From an uncultured Pelagibacteraceae bacterium (GTDB lineage: Bacteria; Pseudomonadota; Alphaproteobacteria; Pelagibacterales; Pelagibacteraceae), in contig CACBMB010000002.1 in the NCBI GenBank assembly GCA_902540275.1, forward strand, positions 1 through 64,000: 64,000 nt of DNA, read 5' to 3'. Shown here piece by piece: positions 1-9,707 of the stretch (the stretch's first letter is position 1; each line of letters opens with the position of its first letter). Position numbers and translations under genes: made by a program. The notes under the pieces were generated by a model. The model had not been told where the DNA came from. It was given only the letters and a program-made list of their open reading frames with translations, and searched no databases.

Positions 1-1014
1 GCTTTAAGTTTCTTAAATGATCCTTTGTTAGCTAAAGATCATTTTGAAAATTTTTATAATAATGTAGGCTACCCAATAAGTACATCAAGAGGTGCTTATT
101 GGTTAGCCAAGACTTATCAAAAATTAGGTAAAGAGGAATTTGCTAATCAATGGTTTGAAAAGGCTGCTAATTTTCTTACAACTTATTATGGTCAACTAGC
201 GTTTATGGAACTTAATCCAAATAAAACATTTGAACTAGCAAAAGATATAGAAGTATCGAAAGATTATAGAGATTATTTTTTTAAAAAAGAATTAGTAAAA
301 ATAATCTATCTTCTCGATGAACTTAATGAAGATAAATATACAAAACATATTTTAAGACATCTGGCCAATGATAATATTGATAACGGTAGTGAAATATTAG
401 CTGCTGAATTAGCTACAAATATAGATAGATTTGATTTTGCAATTCAGATAGCAAAAATTGCTTCTTATGAAAAAAGATTTCACAACAAATTTAATTACCC
501 AATAATAAGCACTCCTAAATATATTAACGGAAGAAAAATTCCTGATACAGCATTTATATTATCTATAATTAGACAAGAAAGCGAATTTGATTTAAGTGCA
601 AACAGTCATGCAGGTGCTAAAGGTTTAATGCAACTAATGCCTTACACTGCAAAATTAGTAGCAAAACAAGCTAAGCTTCCTTATTCAAAATCAAGACTAA
701 CAAAAGATGCCGAATATAATATTAATTTAGGTTCTCATTATATTGCAGGATTAATTTTAGAATATGATGGAGCTTATCCATTTGCTATAGCCGCTTATAA
801 CGCTGGACCTAAAAGAGTTAGATATTGGAATAGAATAAATAAAAATCCTCAAAAGAAACAGATAGATTATGTTAATTGGATTGAACTGATAAAATTTAAA
901 GAAACGAGAAATTACGTTCAAAGAGTTTTGGAAAATTATAATGTCTATCGTTATATTCTTGAGCAAAAGCCCATAACTATGAAAAATTTTTTTAAAGACG
1001 ACCCATTATACTAA
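1..1014 (+). CDS. Soluble lytic murein transglycosylase, 3' part (5' end outside window)
   Basis: The track starts this ORF at a TTG, but the frame is open back to base 1, so the gene is cut by the window edge. The C-terminal third is an SLT (lysozyme-fold) domain. It has the catalytic Glu in IIRQESEF (about E185 of the track protein), then GLMQLMP, the NINLGSHYIAGL segment and AIAAYNAGP. The family cleaves the MurNAc-GlcNAc bond of peptidoglycan in the periplasm, leaving 1,6-anhydro ends. The visible helical N-terminal part fits the superhelical region of Slt70-type enzymes, and the signal peptide would lie upstream. The domain call is firm; the exact Slt subfamily is not certain because the N-terminus is missing. 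Confidence 0.9.
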   Translation, partial: ALSFLNDPLLAKDHFENFYNNVGYPISTSRGAYWLAKTYQKLGKEEFANQWFEKAANFLTTYYGQLAFMELNPNKTFELAKDIEVSKDYRDYFFKKELVKIIYLLDELNEDKYTKHILRHLANDNIDNGSEILAAELATNIDRFDFAIQIAKIASYEKRFHNKFNYPIISTPKYINGRKIPDTAFILSIIRQESEFDLSANSHAGAKGLMQLMPYTAKLVAKQAKLPYSKSRLTKDAEYNINLGSHYIAGLILEYDGAYPFAIAAYNAGPKRVRYWNRINKNPQKKQIDYVNWIELIKFKETRNYVQRVLENYNVYRYILEQKPITMKNFFKDDPLY

Positions 1015-1018
1015 TTTA

Positions 1019-1110
1019 TGGCGGAAGAGGAGGGATTCGAACCCTCGGTACAAGTTTCCTCGCACGGTCATTTAGCAAACGACTGGTTTAAGCCTCTCAC
1101 CCACTCTTCC
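1019..1110 (-). tRNA. tRNA-Ser(GCT)
   Basis: Read on the minus strand, the acceptor strands GGAAGAG and CTCTTCC pair fully and are followed by discriminator G and an encoded CCA. The anticodon stem GTCGT/ATGAC (one G-U pair) closes the loop TTGCTAA, giving anticodon GCT for AGC/AGU codons. A long variable arm, as expected for serine tRNAs, precedes the GGTTCGAATC T-arm. It lies antisense between two plus-strand genes. Confidence 0.95.
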
Positions 1111-1173
1111 AGGAAATTTGTCACTTCTGATTGTATTGAATAATCAATATTTATAAAGTAATTATTCATAATA

Positions 1174-2427
1174 ATGAGAAATAAGTACTCTTTATTTTCG
1201 CTGGTAAAAAATGCTTTTTCATATCATGAAAATTGGGAAAAAGCATGGAAAGATCCTGAGCCCAAAAAAGAATACGATGCAGTAATTGTTGGTGGTGGTG
1301 GTCATGGATTAGCTACAGCTTATTATTTAGCTAAAAAACATGATATGAAAAATATTGCAGTTGTAGAGAAAGGTTGGATAGGTGGAGGTAATACTGGCAG
1401 AAATACAACTATCATAAGATCTAATTATTTATGGGATGCTAGTGCTGGACTTTATAATCATGCTTTAAAAATTTGGGAAGGTTTGTCTCAAGAGCTTAAT
1501 TATAATGTAATGTTTAGTCAAAGAGGTGTAATGAATCTAGCACATAATTTACAAGATGTTAGAGATTTAAAAAGAAGAACGCATGCCAATAGATTAAATG
1601 GAATCGATGCGGTTTACCTAGATACAAAACAGGTAAAAAAATTTTGCCCAATAATAAATACATCACCTGATATTCGTTATCCTGTACTAGGTGGAACTCT
1701 TCAACGTAGGGCTGGTACTGCACGACATGATGCTGTTGCATGGGGTTATGCAAGAGGTGCGAACGAAATGGGTGTTGATATAATTCAAAATTGTGAGGTT
1801 AAAGGAATAAAAAGGAATCGTGACAGTGTTGAAGGAATTGAAACTACTAAAGGATTTATAAAAACAAATAAAATAGGAGTCGTCGCGGCTGGTCACTCAA
1901 GTGTAATAGCAAATATGGCGGGATTAAAATTACCTTTGGAAAGTAAACCGCTACAAGCTTTAGTGTCTGAACCAGTTAAACCAATTATTGATACTGTAGT
2001 TATGTCTAATGCTGTTCATGCTTATGTAAGTCAATCTGATAAAGGAGAGTTAGTTATAGGTGCTGGTACAGATGATTATGTATCTTATTCACAAAAAGGT
2101 AGTCATGATATTGTAGAAGGCACTCTAAATGCAATTTTGGAATTATATCCAATTTTTAGTAGAATGAGAATGCTGCGTCAATGGGGTGGAATAGTGGACA
2201 TATGTCCAGATGCAAGCCCAATAATTAGTAAAACTTCTATTAAAGGATTATATTTTAATTGTGGTTGGGGAACTGGAGGATTTAAAGCAACTCCTGGTTC
2301 GGGTGATTTGTTTGCTCACACTATTGCAAATGATGAACCACATAAACTAAATGCTGCATTCAATTTAAACAGATTCGTAAGTGGTGATCTAGTTGATGAA
2401 CACGGTGCAGCAGCTGTGGCACACTAA
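1174..2427 (+). CDS. soxB: Sarcosine oxidase subunit beta
   Basis: Beta subunit of heterotetrameric sarcosine oxidase, which oxidatively demethylates sarcosine to glycine with O2 and tetrahydrofolate, giving H2O2 and methylene-THF. An N-terminal Rossmann motif [16 protein letters not shown] (residues about 38-53) binds [16 protein letters not shown] contains His185, which fits the histidine that binds FMN covalently in this family. The length of 417 aa is normal. The stop overlaps the soxD start as TAATG, so the two genes are coupled. It is first of soxBDAG; that order is typical, and the operon probably lets the cell use methylated glycine compounds as carbon and C1 sources. Confidence 0.93.
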   Translation: MRNKYSLFSLVKNAFSYHENWEKAWKDPEPKKEYDAVIVGGGGHGLATAYYLAKKHDMKNIAVVEKGWIGGGNTGRNTTIIRSNYLWDASAGLYNHALKIWEGLSQELNYNVMFSQRGVMNLAHNLQDVRDLKRRTHANRLNGIDAVYLDTKQVKKFCPIINTSPDIRYPVLGGTLQRRAGTARHDAVAWGYARGANEMGVDIIQNCEVKGIKRNRDSVEGIETTKGFIKTNKIGVVAAGHSSVIANMAGLKLPLESKPLQALVSEPVKPIIDTVVMSNAVHAYVSQSDKGELVIGAGTDDYVSYSQKGSHDIVEGTLNAILELYPIFSRMRMLRQWGGIVDICPDASPIISKTSIKGLYFNCGWGTGGFKATPGSGDLFAHTIANDEPHKLNAAFNLNRFVSGDLVDEHGAAAVAH

Positions 2428-2702
2428 TGTTTTTAATTAATTGTCCTTATTGTGGTGAAAGAGAACAAAGTGAATTTAAAGCAGGTGGTGAGGCCCATAT
2501 AATTAGACCTAAACAACCAACTGAATTAAGTGACGATCAATGGGCAGAATATCTCTTTATGAGAAAAAATATCAAAGGCATACAATTTGAAAGATGGGTA
2601 CACACACATGGTTGTAGAAAGTGGTTCAATGTAGTTCGAGACACATCAAATGATATAATTAAAGCAGTTTATAAAATGGGTGAAAAACCTCCAACCAAAT
2701 AA
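2427..2702 (+). CDS. soxD: Sarcosine oxidase subunit delta
   Basis: Small zinc-binding subunit of heterotetrameric sarcosine oxidase. The protein begins [13 protein letters not shown] and later has WVHTHGCRKWF, placing Cys6, Cys9, His59 and Cys63 at the positions known for the zinc ligands of this subunit. At 91 aa it is of normal size. It starts inside the soxB stop (1-bp overlap) and ends 3 bp before soxA, so it is translated as part of the soxBDAG operon. The subunit is structural and helps to hold the complex together; no catalytic residues are expected. Confidence 0.93.
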   Translation: MFLINCPYCGEREQSEFKAGGEAHIIRPKQPTELSDDQWAEYLFMRKNIKGIQFERWVHTHGCRKWFNVVRDTSNDIIKAVYKMGEKPPTK

Positions 2703-2705
2703 ATA

Positions 2706-5700
2706 ATGACAAAAAATTTAAGAGTTAGAACAAGTAAGTTTATTGATGAAACATATAAAATTTCATTCAAATTTGATGGAAAAACTTATTATGGATATAA
2801 AGGAGATACTTTAGCCTCTGCTCTTTTAGCAAATGATATTCATTTAGTTGGAAGAAGTTTTAAATATCATAGACCACGTGGAATAATGACAGCAGGTTCA
2901 GAAGAACCTAATGCAATTGTGCAATTACATAAAAACTCATCAAGAACAGAACCGAATGTAAGGGCCACTGAAGTGGAGATTTATGAAGGCTTAGAAGCCT
3001 CAAGTCAAAATTGTTGGCCAAGTGTAAATTTTGATATAGGTGGAATAAATAATATATTAAGCCCACTTTTACCTGCGGGCTTTTATTACAAAACTTTTAT
3101 GTGGCCTGCGAGCTTCTGGGAAAAATATGAATACTTTATCAGAAAATCTGCAGGATTAGGTAAATCACCAACTATGCCTGATCCTGATATATATGAACAC
3201 AAATACATTCATTGTGATGTTTTAGTTATTGGAGCAGGTATTTCAGGAATAATAGCAGCAAAAACAGCTGCACAAAATGGATTCAAAACTCTTTTAGTTG
3301 ATGAAAAACCTTATTTAGGAGGTTCAACAATTTACCAAAATTCTGAACATTTTAAAATTAATAACCAAATTTCAAGCTCTTGGTTAGAAAAAGAAATAAA
3401 TGAAATTAAGAAATTCAAAAATTTAGAAATTAAAACGAGAACAAGTATAGCTGCTTTTCATGGTTATAATTTTTTATTAGCTAGGGAAAATTTAACTGAT
3501 CATATTCCATTAGAACAGAGAAACAATAAAACTCGCCAAAGACTTTTAAAGATTAGAGCAAAAAAAGTGATAACTGCAACTGGATCCTTAGAAAGACCAT
3601 TAATTTTTGATAATAATGATCGTCCAGGTATTTTACTTTCCTCTGCTGTAGAAAAATATGCAAATCTGTATGGAGTAGCTTGTGGAGAAAAAAATGTTTT
3701 ATTTACTAATAACGATAGTGCTTATGAAACAGCAATTAGTCTTCATCAAAAAGGGATAAATATAGAAGCTATTATTGATAATAGAGAAGAAATAGACTCG
3801 AAATTAATTAGAGAAACAGAGAAAAATAATATCAAAATCTACAAAGGATACACGGTTGTTAACACCTATGGCTATAAGAGAATTAATAAAATTTCAATAA
3901 TGCAACTTTCAAAAGATGGTCAAAAAGTAGTTAGTTCCAAAATATCTATTTCATGTGACTGTCTGGGGATCTCAGGAGGATGGACTCCGGCTGTTCATCT
4001 TTTCACACAATCTGGAGGTAAATTAAAATTTAGAGATGAAGATCAGGTTTTTATTCCAAATATTTATTCATCAGATCAAATTAGCATAGGATCGTGTAAT
4101 GGTGATTTTACTTTAGATGAAATATTATCCAATGTACCAAATTCATTAAGAGAATTTTTAAATATAAAAAAAACTGATTATGAAAATCTTGAAGTCCGTT
4201 CTTCATTTAATAAAACAAAAAGAAATATATGGTTGCTTCCTTCTGACAAAGTTATTGGAAAAACAAAACCTTTTGTTGATTACCAAAATGATGCTACTGC
4301 AAAAGATATTAAATTAGCTTTAAGAGAAGGTTTCAGATCAATCGAACATGTAAAAAGATACACAACAACTGGTATGGGGACTGATCAAGGAAAACTTGGG
4401 AATATGCATGCATTAGGAATTATATCTGAAACAGCCGGTTCTAAAATGGGAGAACTTGGTACAACAACTTTTAGACCTCCTTATACTCCTCTTACATTTG
4501 GTACAATAGTTGGAAGAAATGTTGGTGAATATTTTGACATATTTAGAAAAACTCCTATGCATGATTGGCATGTACAAAATAAAGCTGAATTTGAAAATGT
4601 AGGACAATGGAAAAGAGCTTGGTATTATCCTCAAAATGGTGAGAGTATGCACGATGCAGTTCAAAGAGAAAGCAAGGCTGCAAGAGATAGTGCAGGTATA
4701 TTAGATGCATCTACATTGGGTAAAATTGATATTCAAGGAACTGATGCTTCTGAATTTTTAAACAGAGTTTACACAAATGCTTGGTCTAAACTAGCCATTG
4801 GAAAATGTCGGTATGGTTTAATGTTAAATGAAGATGGAATGGTTTATGATGACGGTGTAACAACAAGATTAGGTGAAAATCATTATATAATGACAACCAC
4901 AACAGGTGGTGCTGCTACTGTTCTAGGTAAATTAGAAGATTATCTGCAGACTGAATGGCCCGAATTAGATGTTTATTTAACTTCTGTAACTGATCATTAT
5001 GCAACAATAAGTGTTTGTGGTCCAAATAGTAAGAAAATTGTATCACAAGTAATTCCTGATCTTAATTTTTCAGATGAAAGTTTTCCACACATGTCTTTCA
5101 AAAACACAAAGATCGACAAAATTAAATGTAGGGTAATGAGAATTAGTTTTACGGGTGAACATAGTTACGAAATTAATGTTCAAGCTAATTATGGTAAATC
5201 AGTATGGGAAAAATGTATGGAAGCAGGAAAAGAATTTAATATTACTCCATATGGTACTGAAACTATGCACTTATTAAGAGCTGAAAAAGGATTTATTATT
5301 GTGGGTCAAGATACTGATGCAACTATGACTCCTATTGATTTACAAATGGATTGGATAGTTAGTAAAAAGAAATATGATTTTATAGGAAAAAGATCTTTAT
5401 ATAGATCTGATACAATAAGAGAAGACAGGAAACAATTAGTTGGTCTACTCACTGAAAATCCAGATGAAGTTTTAGAAGAAGGTGCTCAAATAGTAGCTGA
5501 TGTTAACAAATCACCTATTGAAATGTTAGGTCATGTGACATCAAGTTATTACAGTCCTAACTTAAAAAAATCAATTGCTCTAGGGGTTGTACGAGGTGGA
5601 AAAAATATGATAGGTCAAAAACTAATTATTCCAATGGAAAATAAAAAAATTAATGTAACTGTTGCTGACCCAGTTTTTTTAGATAAGGAGAATAAAAGAT

Positions 5701-5711
5701 TAAATGCTTAA
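2706..5711 (+). CDS. soxA: Sarcosine oxidase subunit alpha
   Basis: Large subunit of 1001 aa, the usual size. An N-terminal ferredoxin-like domain (about 10-100, with YYGYKGDTLASALLAND and HRPRGI) precedes a dinucleotide-binding domain whose motif LVIGAGISGIIAAKTA lies near residue 175 and which binds NAD. The C-terminal 400 residues are a GcvT-like aminomethyltransferase domain that binds folate (GILDASTLGKIDIQG; SFTGEHSYEINV). In the family, methylene from sarcosine passes through an internal cavity to folate here. Its stop codon overlaps the start of soxG by 8 bp. The call is secure from architecture and operon context. Confidence 0.94.
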   Translation: MTKNLRVRTSKFIDETYKISFKFDGKTYYGYKGDTLASALLANDIHLVGRSFKYHRPRGIMTAGSEEPNAIVQLHKNSSRTEPNVRATEVEIYEGLEASSQNCWPSVNFDIGGINNILSPLLPAGFYYKTFMWPASFWEKYEYFIRKSAGLGKSPTMPDPDIYEHKYIHCDVLVIGAGISGIIAAKTAAQNGFKTLLVDEKPYLGGSTIYQNSEHFKINNQISSSWLEKEINEIKKFKNLEIKTRTSIAAFHGYNFLLARENLTDHIPLEQRNNKTRQRLLKIRAKKVITATGSLERPLIFDNNDRPGILLSSAVEKYANLYGVACGEKNVLFTNNDSAYETAISLHQKGINIEAIIDNREEIDSKLIRETEKNNIKIYKGYTVVNTYGYKRINKISIMQLSKDGQKVVSSKISISCDCLGISGGWTPAVHLFTQSGGKLKFRDEDQVFIPNIYSSDQISIGSCNGDFTLDEILSNVPNSLREFLNIKKTDYENLEVRSSFNKTKRNIWLLPSDKVIGKTKPFVDYQNDATAKDIKLALREGFRSIEHVKRYTTTGMGTDQGKLGNMHALGIISETAGSKMGELGTTTFRPPYTPLTFGTIVGRNVGEYFDIFRKTPMHDWHVQNKAEFENVGQWKRAWYYPQNGESMHDAVQRESKAARDSAGILDASTLGKIDIQGTDASEFLNRVYTNAWSKLAIGKCRYGLMLNEDGMVYDDGVTTRLGENHYIMTTTTGGAATVLGKLEDYLQTEWPELDVYLTSVTDHYATISVCGPNSKKIVSQVIPDLNFSDESFPHMSFKNTKIDKIKCRVMRISFTGEHSYEINVQANYGKSVWEKCMEAGKEFNITPYGTETMHLLRAEKGFIIVGQDTDATMTPIDLQMDWIVSKKKYDFIGKRSLYRSDTIREDRKQLVGLLTENPDEVLEEGAQIVADVNKSPIEMLGHVTSSYYSPNLKKSIALGVVRGGKNMIGQKLIIPMENKKINVTVADPVFLDKENKRLNA

Positions 5712-6267
5712 TTACACAAATGTAATAACTGAAGAAAAATCTTACTCAGGTTTACAAATGAAAGAAGTTAAACCTGTTATGAAATTAATTATAAGAGGTA
5801 AAAAAAGAGAATTTTTATCTGCAATCGGAAAATCATTAAATTTATTATTGCCCACTGAAGCTAACACATCATCAAGAAGTGAAAAATTAACTGCTCTTTG
5901 GTTAAGCCCAGATGAATGGATGATTTACTCTAATGAAACTTTAAACTTTGAGAGTAATGACTATGAAACTGATAATTTACTTAATAAAAGTATTTCAAAA
6001 CCAAATTTAGGAGCTGTGACGGATGTTACTGATCAATTTGTTCTGATAAATATTAAAGGTGATAAAATTTTTAACTTATTTGAGACTGGTTCTCCTTTTA
6101 ATTTTAATCAATTTAGAAATAAAAAAGGTTCAGTTACTCAAACGATTCTCGCTAAAATTGATGTGATAATTCATAATCAAAACCAAAATGAGGTAAATCT
6201 TTTTGTAAGACGCTCGTTTTCGCAACATTTGTTCTCATGGATGAATGATAGTGCGTCAAGATTATAG
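5704..6267 (+). CDS. soxG: Sarcosine oxidase subunit gamma
   Basis: Fourth subunit of heterotetrameric sarcosine oxidase, 187 aa, distantly related to the GcvT fold. Recognisable stretches are the tryptophan-rich [11 protein letters not shown] and the C-terminal [13 protein letters not shown], both typical of SoxG. It overlaps the end of soxA by 8 bp, so translation is probably coupled. Sequence conservation in this subunit is low in general, and the operon position after soxA carries much of the assignment. Confidence 0.88.
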   Translation: MLNYTNVITEEKSYSGLQMKEVKPVMKLIIRGKKREFLSAIGKSLNLLLPTEANTSSRSEKLTALWLSPDEWMIYSNETLNFESNDYETDNLLNKSISKPNLGAVTDVTDQFVLINIKGDKIFNLFETGSPFNFNQFRNKKGSVTQTILAKIDVIIHNQNQNEVNLFVRRSFSQHLFSWMNDSASRL

Positions 6268-6302
6268 TTTCATTTATATTTTCAAATAAGTTATCTAATA
6301 GA

Positions 6303-7070
6303 ATGAAAAAATTATTTCTTATAGCATTATTTGCTTTTTTACCCTTTTCCTTAAATGCAGAGTCTAATTTAGACAAGATTTTATCATCAGGAGTTTTAAA
6401 AGTTGGTACAACTGGTGATTGGGATCCAATGACCATGAAGGATCCAGCAACAAATAAATATAAGGGATTTGATATCGATGTAATGAATGAACTCGCAAAA
6501 GATATGGGAGTAAAGATAGAGTTTGTAGCAGCTGAATGGAAAACCATAGTTTCTGGGATTACATCTGAAAGATATGATATTTCAACTAGTGTAACAAAAA
6601 CTCCAAAAAGAGCTGAAGTAGCAGGTTTTACTGATACTTATTACAAATATGGAACTGTTCCATTAGTACTTAAGAAAAATTTGAAAAAATTTCCAACATG
6701 GGACTCGTTGAATAACTCAAACGTAACAATTGCTACTACTCTTGGTACATCACAAGAAGAAAAAGCAAAAGAATTTTTTCCAAAATCAAAATTAAATTCA
6801 GTTGAAGCGCCAGCTAGAGATTTTCAGGAAGTTTTAGCTGGTAGAGCGGATGGAAATATTACAAGTTCAACTGAAGCTAATAAATTAGTAATCAAATATC
6901 CACAACTAGCTATAGTTCCTGATGGAGAAAAAAATCCTGCTTTCTTAGCAATGATGGTTCCAAAAGGTGATAATAAATGGAACAGTTACGTTAATGATTG
7001 GATAAAAAAGAAAAAGTCATCAGGCTTCTTTACTGAGTTATTAGCTAAATATAATCTAAAAAGCTTATAA
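6303..7070 (+). CDS. ABC transporter substrate-binding protein, family 3 (polar amino acid type)
   Basis: A 255-aa protein with a clear Sec signal peptide ([21 protein letters not shown], cleavage near residue 20) and a family-3 solute-binding fold: [23 protein letters not shown] and the GTSQEEKA loop. It is likely a periplasmic receptor for an amino acid or related solute and is followed 40 bp later by a matching permease. The mature N-terminus ([17 protein letters not shown]) also resembles periplasmic cyclohexadienyl/arogenate dehydratases (PheC), which share this fold, so an enzymatic role is a real alternative. Its position after the sox operon suggests a methylamine or amino-acid ligand, but this is only inference. 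Confidence 0.82.
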   Translation: MKKLFLIALFAFLPFSLNAESNLDKILSSGVLKVGTTGDWDPMTMKDPATNKYKGFDIDVMNELAKDMGVKIEFVAAEWKTIVSGITSERYDISTSVTKTPKRAEVAGFTDTYYKYGTVPLVLKKNLKKFPTWDSLNNSNVTIATTLGTSQEEKAKEFFPKSKLNSVEAPARDFQEVLAGRADGNITSSTEANKLVIKYPQLAIVPDGEKNPAFLAMMVPKGDNKWNSYVNDWIKKKKSSGFFTELLAKYNLKSL

Positions 7071-7110
7071 TCAATTAGTAATTAATATTTAATTCTTTAT
7101 AACTTAAAGA

Positions 7111-7842
7111 GTGAGAAATTTAATTTTTTTACTCTTAATTTTACCTCTTACTTCATGCGGTAAAAGTGAACTTAATTGGCTAATTTTATCTCCTAATAAT
7201 ATGGAGGGATTAACTAATTTAAAATTTTTATTAAGTGGTTTAACTACTACTATTTTTATTTCAGTAGTTTCAATAATTATTTCAATCTTTTTAGGGCTTG
7301 TTATTGCAATTCCATCCCTAGCTAAAAATAAGTTTTTAACTTATTTAAATATAGGTTATGTAGAAATTGTAAGAGCAATCCCATTACTAGTTTTAATCCT
7401 TTGGATTTATTATGGTTTACCAATAATGACGGGAATAAGTTTTAGTCCATTTGTCTCTGGTATCATCGCTTTATCAATTAGTGAAAGTGCTTTTCAGGCT
7501 GAAATTTTTAGAGCAGGTATTAATTCAATCAAAAAATCCCAATGGGAGGCTGGAAGTTCACTTGGCTTAAATTTTTTTAGAAAATTAAAATTAGTTATAC
7601 TTCCTCAAGCAATTAAGAATATTTTACCTGCTATTGGAAATCAATTTGTTTATGTTTTAAAAATGTCTTCATTAGTATCGATCATTGGTATCGGTGATTT
7701 GACAAGAAAAGCTAATGAACTCGTTGTAACAACATATCGACCATTGGAAATTTATACTTTTTTAATTCTTGAGTATTTAATTTTAATATTGATCGTTTCA
7801 TATCTAGTAAGAAAGCTAGAAAAGAAGTTGCAAAAAGATTAA
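7111..7842 (+). CDS. Amino acid ABC transporter permease (HisM/GlnP family)
   Basis: A 243-aa integral membrane protein with the permease EAA loop EAGSSLGLNFFRKLKL followed by PQAIKNILPAIGN. Several hydrophobic helices are spread from about residue 40 to the C-terminus. Transport across the inner membrane would be driven by an ATPase that is not encoded nearby. The track start is GTG. The N-terminus is odd: LIFLLLILPLTSCGK has the shape of a lipoprotein signal with lipobox LTSC. An ATG at 7201 would give a conventional 213-aa permease without it. I keep the longer form because the segment reaching the ATG (ELNWLILSPNN) resembles the leading periplasmic stretch of related permeases. Confidence 0.83.
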   Translation: MRNLIFLLLILPLTSCGKSELNWLILSPNNMEGLTNLKFLLSGLTTTIFISVVSIIISIFLGLVIAIPSLAKNKFLTYLNIGYVEIVRAIPLLVLILWIYYGLPIMTGISFSPFVSGIIALSISESAFQAEIFRAGINSIKKSQWEAGSSLGLNFFRKLKLVILPQAIKNILPAIGNQFVYVLKMSSLVSIIGIGDLTRKANELVVTTYRPLEIYTFLILEYLILILIVSYLVRKLEKKLQKD

Positions 7843-8366
7843 TTTTTTTTTCTATAATCCCATGGCTTTTCAAAAGAGCCTCCCCATAAACCTAATTTTT
7901 CTCTTTTTGCAATATTTTCTTGAAATATAAATTTTTTTGAATATTTAATATAAGCAACTGCATATCCATTGCGAACCATCCATTCATTTATATTCACTTT
8001 ATTTTTAAAACATTCTGCAATAAATCTTTTATATCTATCCTTCTCTATCCATTTACATGTCACAAATTTATCATTAATTTTTTTTTTTAGTTTTTTTGTA
8101 GAAATTTCTCCACAAGGATAATCTTTATTAAAAGTCAAAAAAGATATTGTTAACCAAGGTTTTCTACATTTCTGTTTCTTTTCAGGAGCATCAATTCCAA
8201 AAAAACGTATTTTTTTTTCGTTAATTTGAATTGAATCCCCGTCGGTTACTTTAGCTATTCCAGAAATTATCTTTACTTCATCTGATTTGACATCATTATA
8301 AGTCAAAAAGAAAAATATTAGACATATACTAATAAGAAAAAAGAGTTTTATTTTGTTTAAAAACAT
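7839..8366 (-). CDS. Secreted thermonuclease-like (SNase-fold) nuclease
   Basis: A 175-aa protein with an N-terminal hydrophobic segment (about 6-24) that looks like a signal peptide or anchor, then a staphylococcal-nuclease domain. VTDGDSIQI, the Arg and Glu of IRFFGIDAPE and the Arg of EKDRYKRFIAEC match the three catalytic residues of the family (R35, E43, R87 in the staphylococcal enzyme). NGYAVAYIKYSKKF and the ending KLGLWGG are also typical. It probably cleaves DNA or RNA in the periplasm for nutrient scavenging. Its start overlaps the end of the upstream MATE gene by 38 bp; the start is supported by the signal sequence. Confidence 0.87.
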   Translation of the reverse strand: MFLNKIKLFFLISICLIFFFLTYNDVKSDEVKIISGIAKVTDGDSIQINEKKIRFFGIDAPEKKQKCRKPWLTISFLTFNKDYPCGEISTKKLKKKINDKFVTCKWIEKDRYKRFIAECFKNKVNINEWMVRNGYAVAYIKYSKKFIFQENIAKREKLGLWGGSFEKPWDYRKKN

Positions 8367-9699
8367 TATTTAAAAAATAACCAATAAATATTAATACAGC
8401 AACTCCCATTGCCCAATTTGTAGCCATAATTGTATAGAAAATATCCTCATAATCTCCTCCTCTTATATTGATTACATACCATAAACTTAAAAAAGGGAAT
8501 GCGGTTAATCTTAATATACTTAAATATAAACTATAAAGGGGTTTCTTAACTGCTTGAAATACAGCTGTAGTAATAAAAAAAACTGGATAAATAGGTCCAA
8601 TTAATGCTGCAACTTTTAAATAAATAGCTCCACTCGCAATTGCTTTTTGATTGTCAGTAAATAATGAAACAAAAAATTCTGCACCAAAAAATATTATTAT
8701 TCCAGCAATAGCCATGAATGAAGAACCAAATAATAAAGCTTTAGTATATAATTCTCTAATTCTATTATAAGCTTTAGCTCCAAAATTTTGTCCTCCGATA
8801 GAAAGAACTGCTGTATTCAAACCAATAACTGGCAGTAAAAATACTTGCTCTACTCTTAATGCAGCACCATAACCGGCTGTAGCTAAGTCACCAAACTGTC
8901 CAATGAAATATAAAATATTAAATATTCCTACTCCAATAAATAACATACTAAACATAACTGGCACAGCTTGATTGGTTAATGATTTTAGATAATCGAATTT
9001 AGGAATAAAACATTGTGGTTTTAGATAATCTCTAATTTTACAATTATTAACTTTATATGCTAAATAGATTGTTCCAATTGATTGTGAAATTACTGTAGCT
9101 ATTGCAAGTCCAGCTATACCAAATCCAGGAATAAACCCATATCCCCAAATAAATAACGGATTTAAAAAAATGTTTAGAAAAAAACTAAATATCAAAACAT
9201 TTCTATAACTTCTTGTATCACCCTGAGCATTTAGAGTCCCATTCAGTGATATTTGTATCAATACAATAAAAGTTCCATAAAAAATAATATCTAGATATTC
9301 TCTTGTCAAAGCTATTCCAGCAGTATCAGATCCCATAACACCCAATAAATAATTTGAAGCATTCAAACCAAATAAAGTTACAAATATTGATACTGTTAAA
9401 GCAAAAATCAAAGACTGTGCAATATACATGGAAGCAACTTTCACTTTTTTTTCACCTATTGAGTTACCTATTAATGCATTTGTTGCGGCACCTAAGCCAA
9501 CACCGACAGCTATAATAGTAAAATAAATTGGAAATGATTTTGCTATAGCACCTATTGCTTCAGCAGAAATTCTACCAGCAAACCAAGTATCGACTAAATT
9601 ATAAAAAGTTTGAAATAACGAACCAACACTTGCGGGTATAGTGACTTTTCTAAGCAGTGTCCAAATTGGATCTTTAGTTAATTTTATTGATTTAGACAA
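8329..9699 (-). CDS. MATE family efflux transporter
   Basis: A 456-aa multi-spanning membrane protein of normal MATE length with about 12 hydrophobic segments. Family hallmarks include the N-terminal IPASVGSLFQTFYNLVDTWF and GAATNALIGNSIGEKK, and an internal second half (AVPVMFSMLFIGVG) reflecting the duplicated six-helix bundle. MATE proteins export cationic drugs or metabolites by Na+ or H+ antiport; the substrate cannot be told here. It is followed by an overlapping nuclease gene and preceded closely (8 bp) by trhO, so the genes from the O-methyltransferase onward may be cotranscribed. Confidence 0.92.
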   Translation of the reverse strand: MSKSIKLTKDPIWTLLRKVTIPASVGSLFQTFYNLVDTWFAGRISAEAIGAIAKSFPIYFTIIAVGVGLGAATNALIGNSIGEKKVKVASMYIAQSLIFALTVSIFVTLFGLNASNYLLGVMGSDTAGIALTREYLDIIFYGTFIVLIQISLNGTLNAQGDTRSYRNVLIFSFFLNIFLNPLFIWGYGFIPGFGIAGLAIATVISQSIGTIYLAYKVNNCKIRDYLKPQCFIPKFDYLKSLTNQAVPVMFSMLFIGVGIFNILYFIGQFGDLATAGYGAALRVEQVFLLPVIGLNTAVLSIGGQNFGAKAYNRIRELYTKALLFGSSFMAIAGIIIFFGAEFFVSLFTDNQKAIASGAIYLKVAALIGPIYPVFFITTAVFQAVKKPLYSLYLSILRLTAFPFLSLWYVINIRGGDYEDIFYTIMATNWAMGVAVLIFIGYFLNNVFKQNKTLFSY

Positions 9700-9707
9700 A
9701 GCTATCC

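Noticed and set aside
6152-6547. 131-aa minus-strand ORF over the soxG/binding-protein junction
   Set aside because: It spans two well-supported plus-strand genes and their signal peptide region, and shows no family features.
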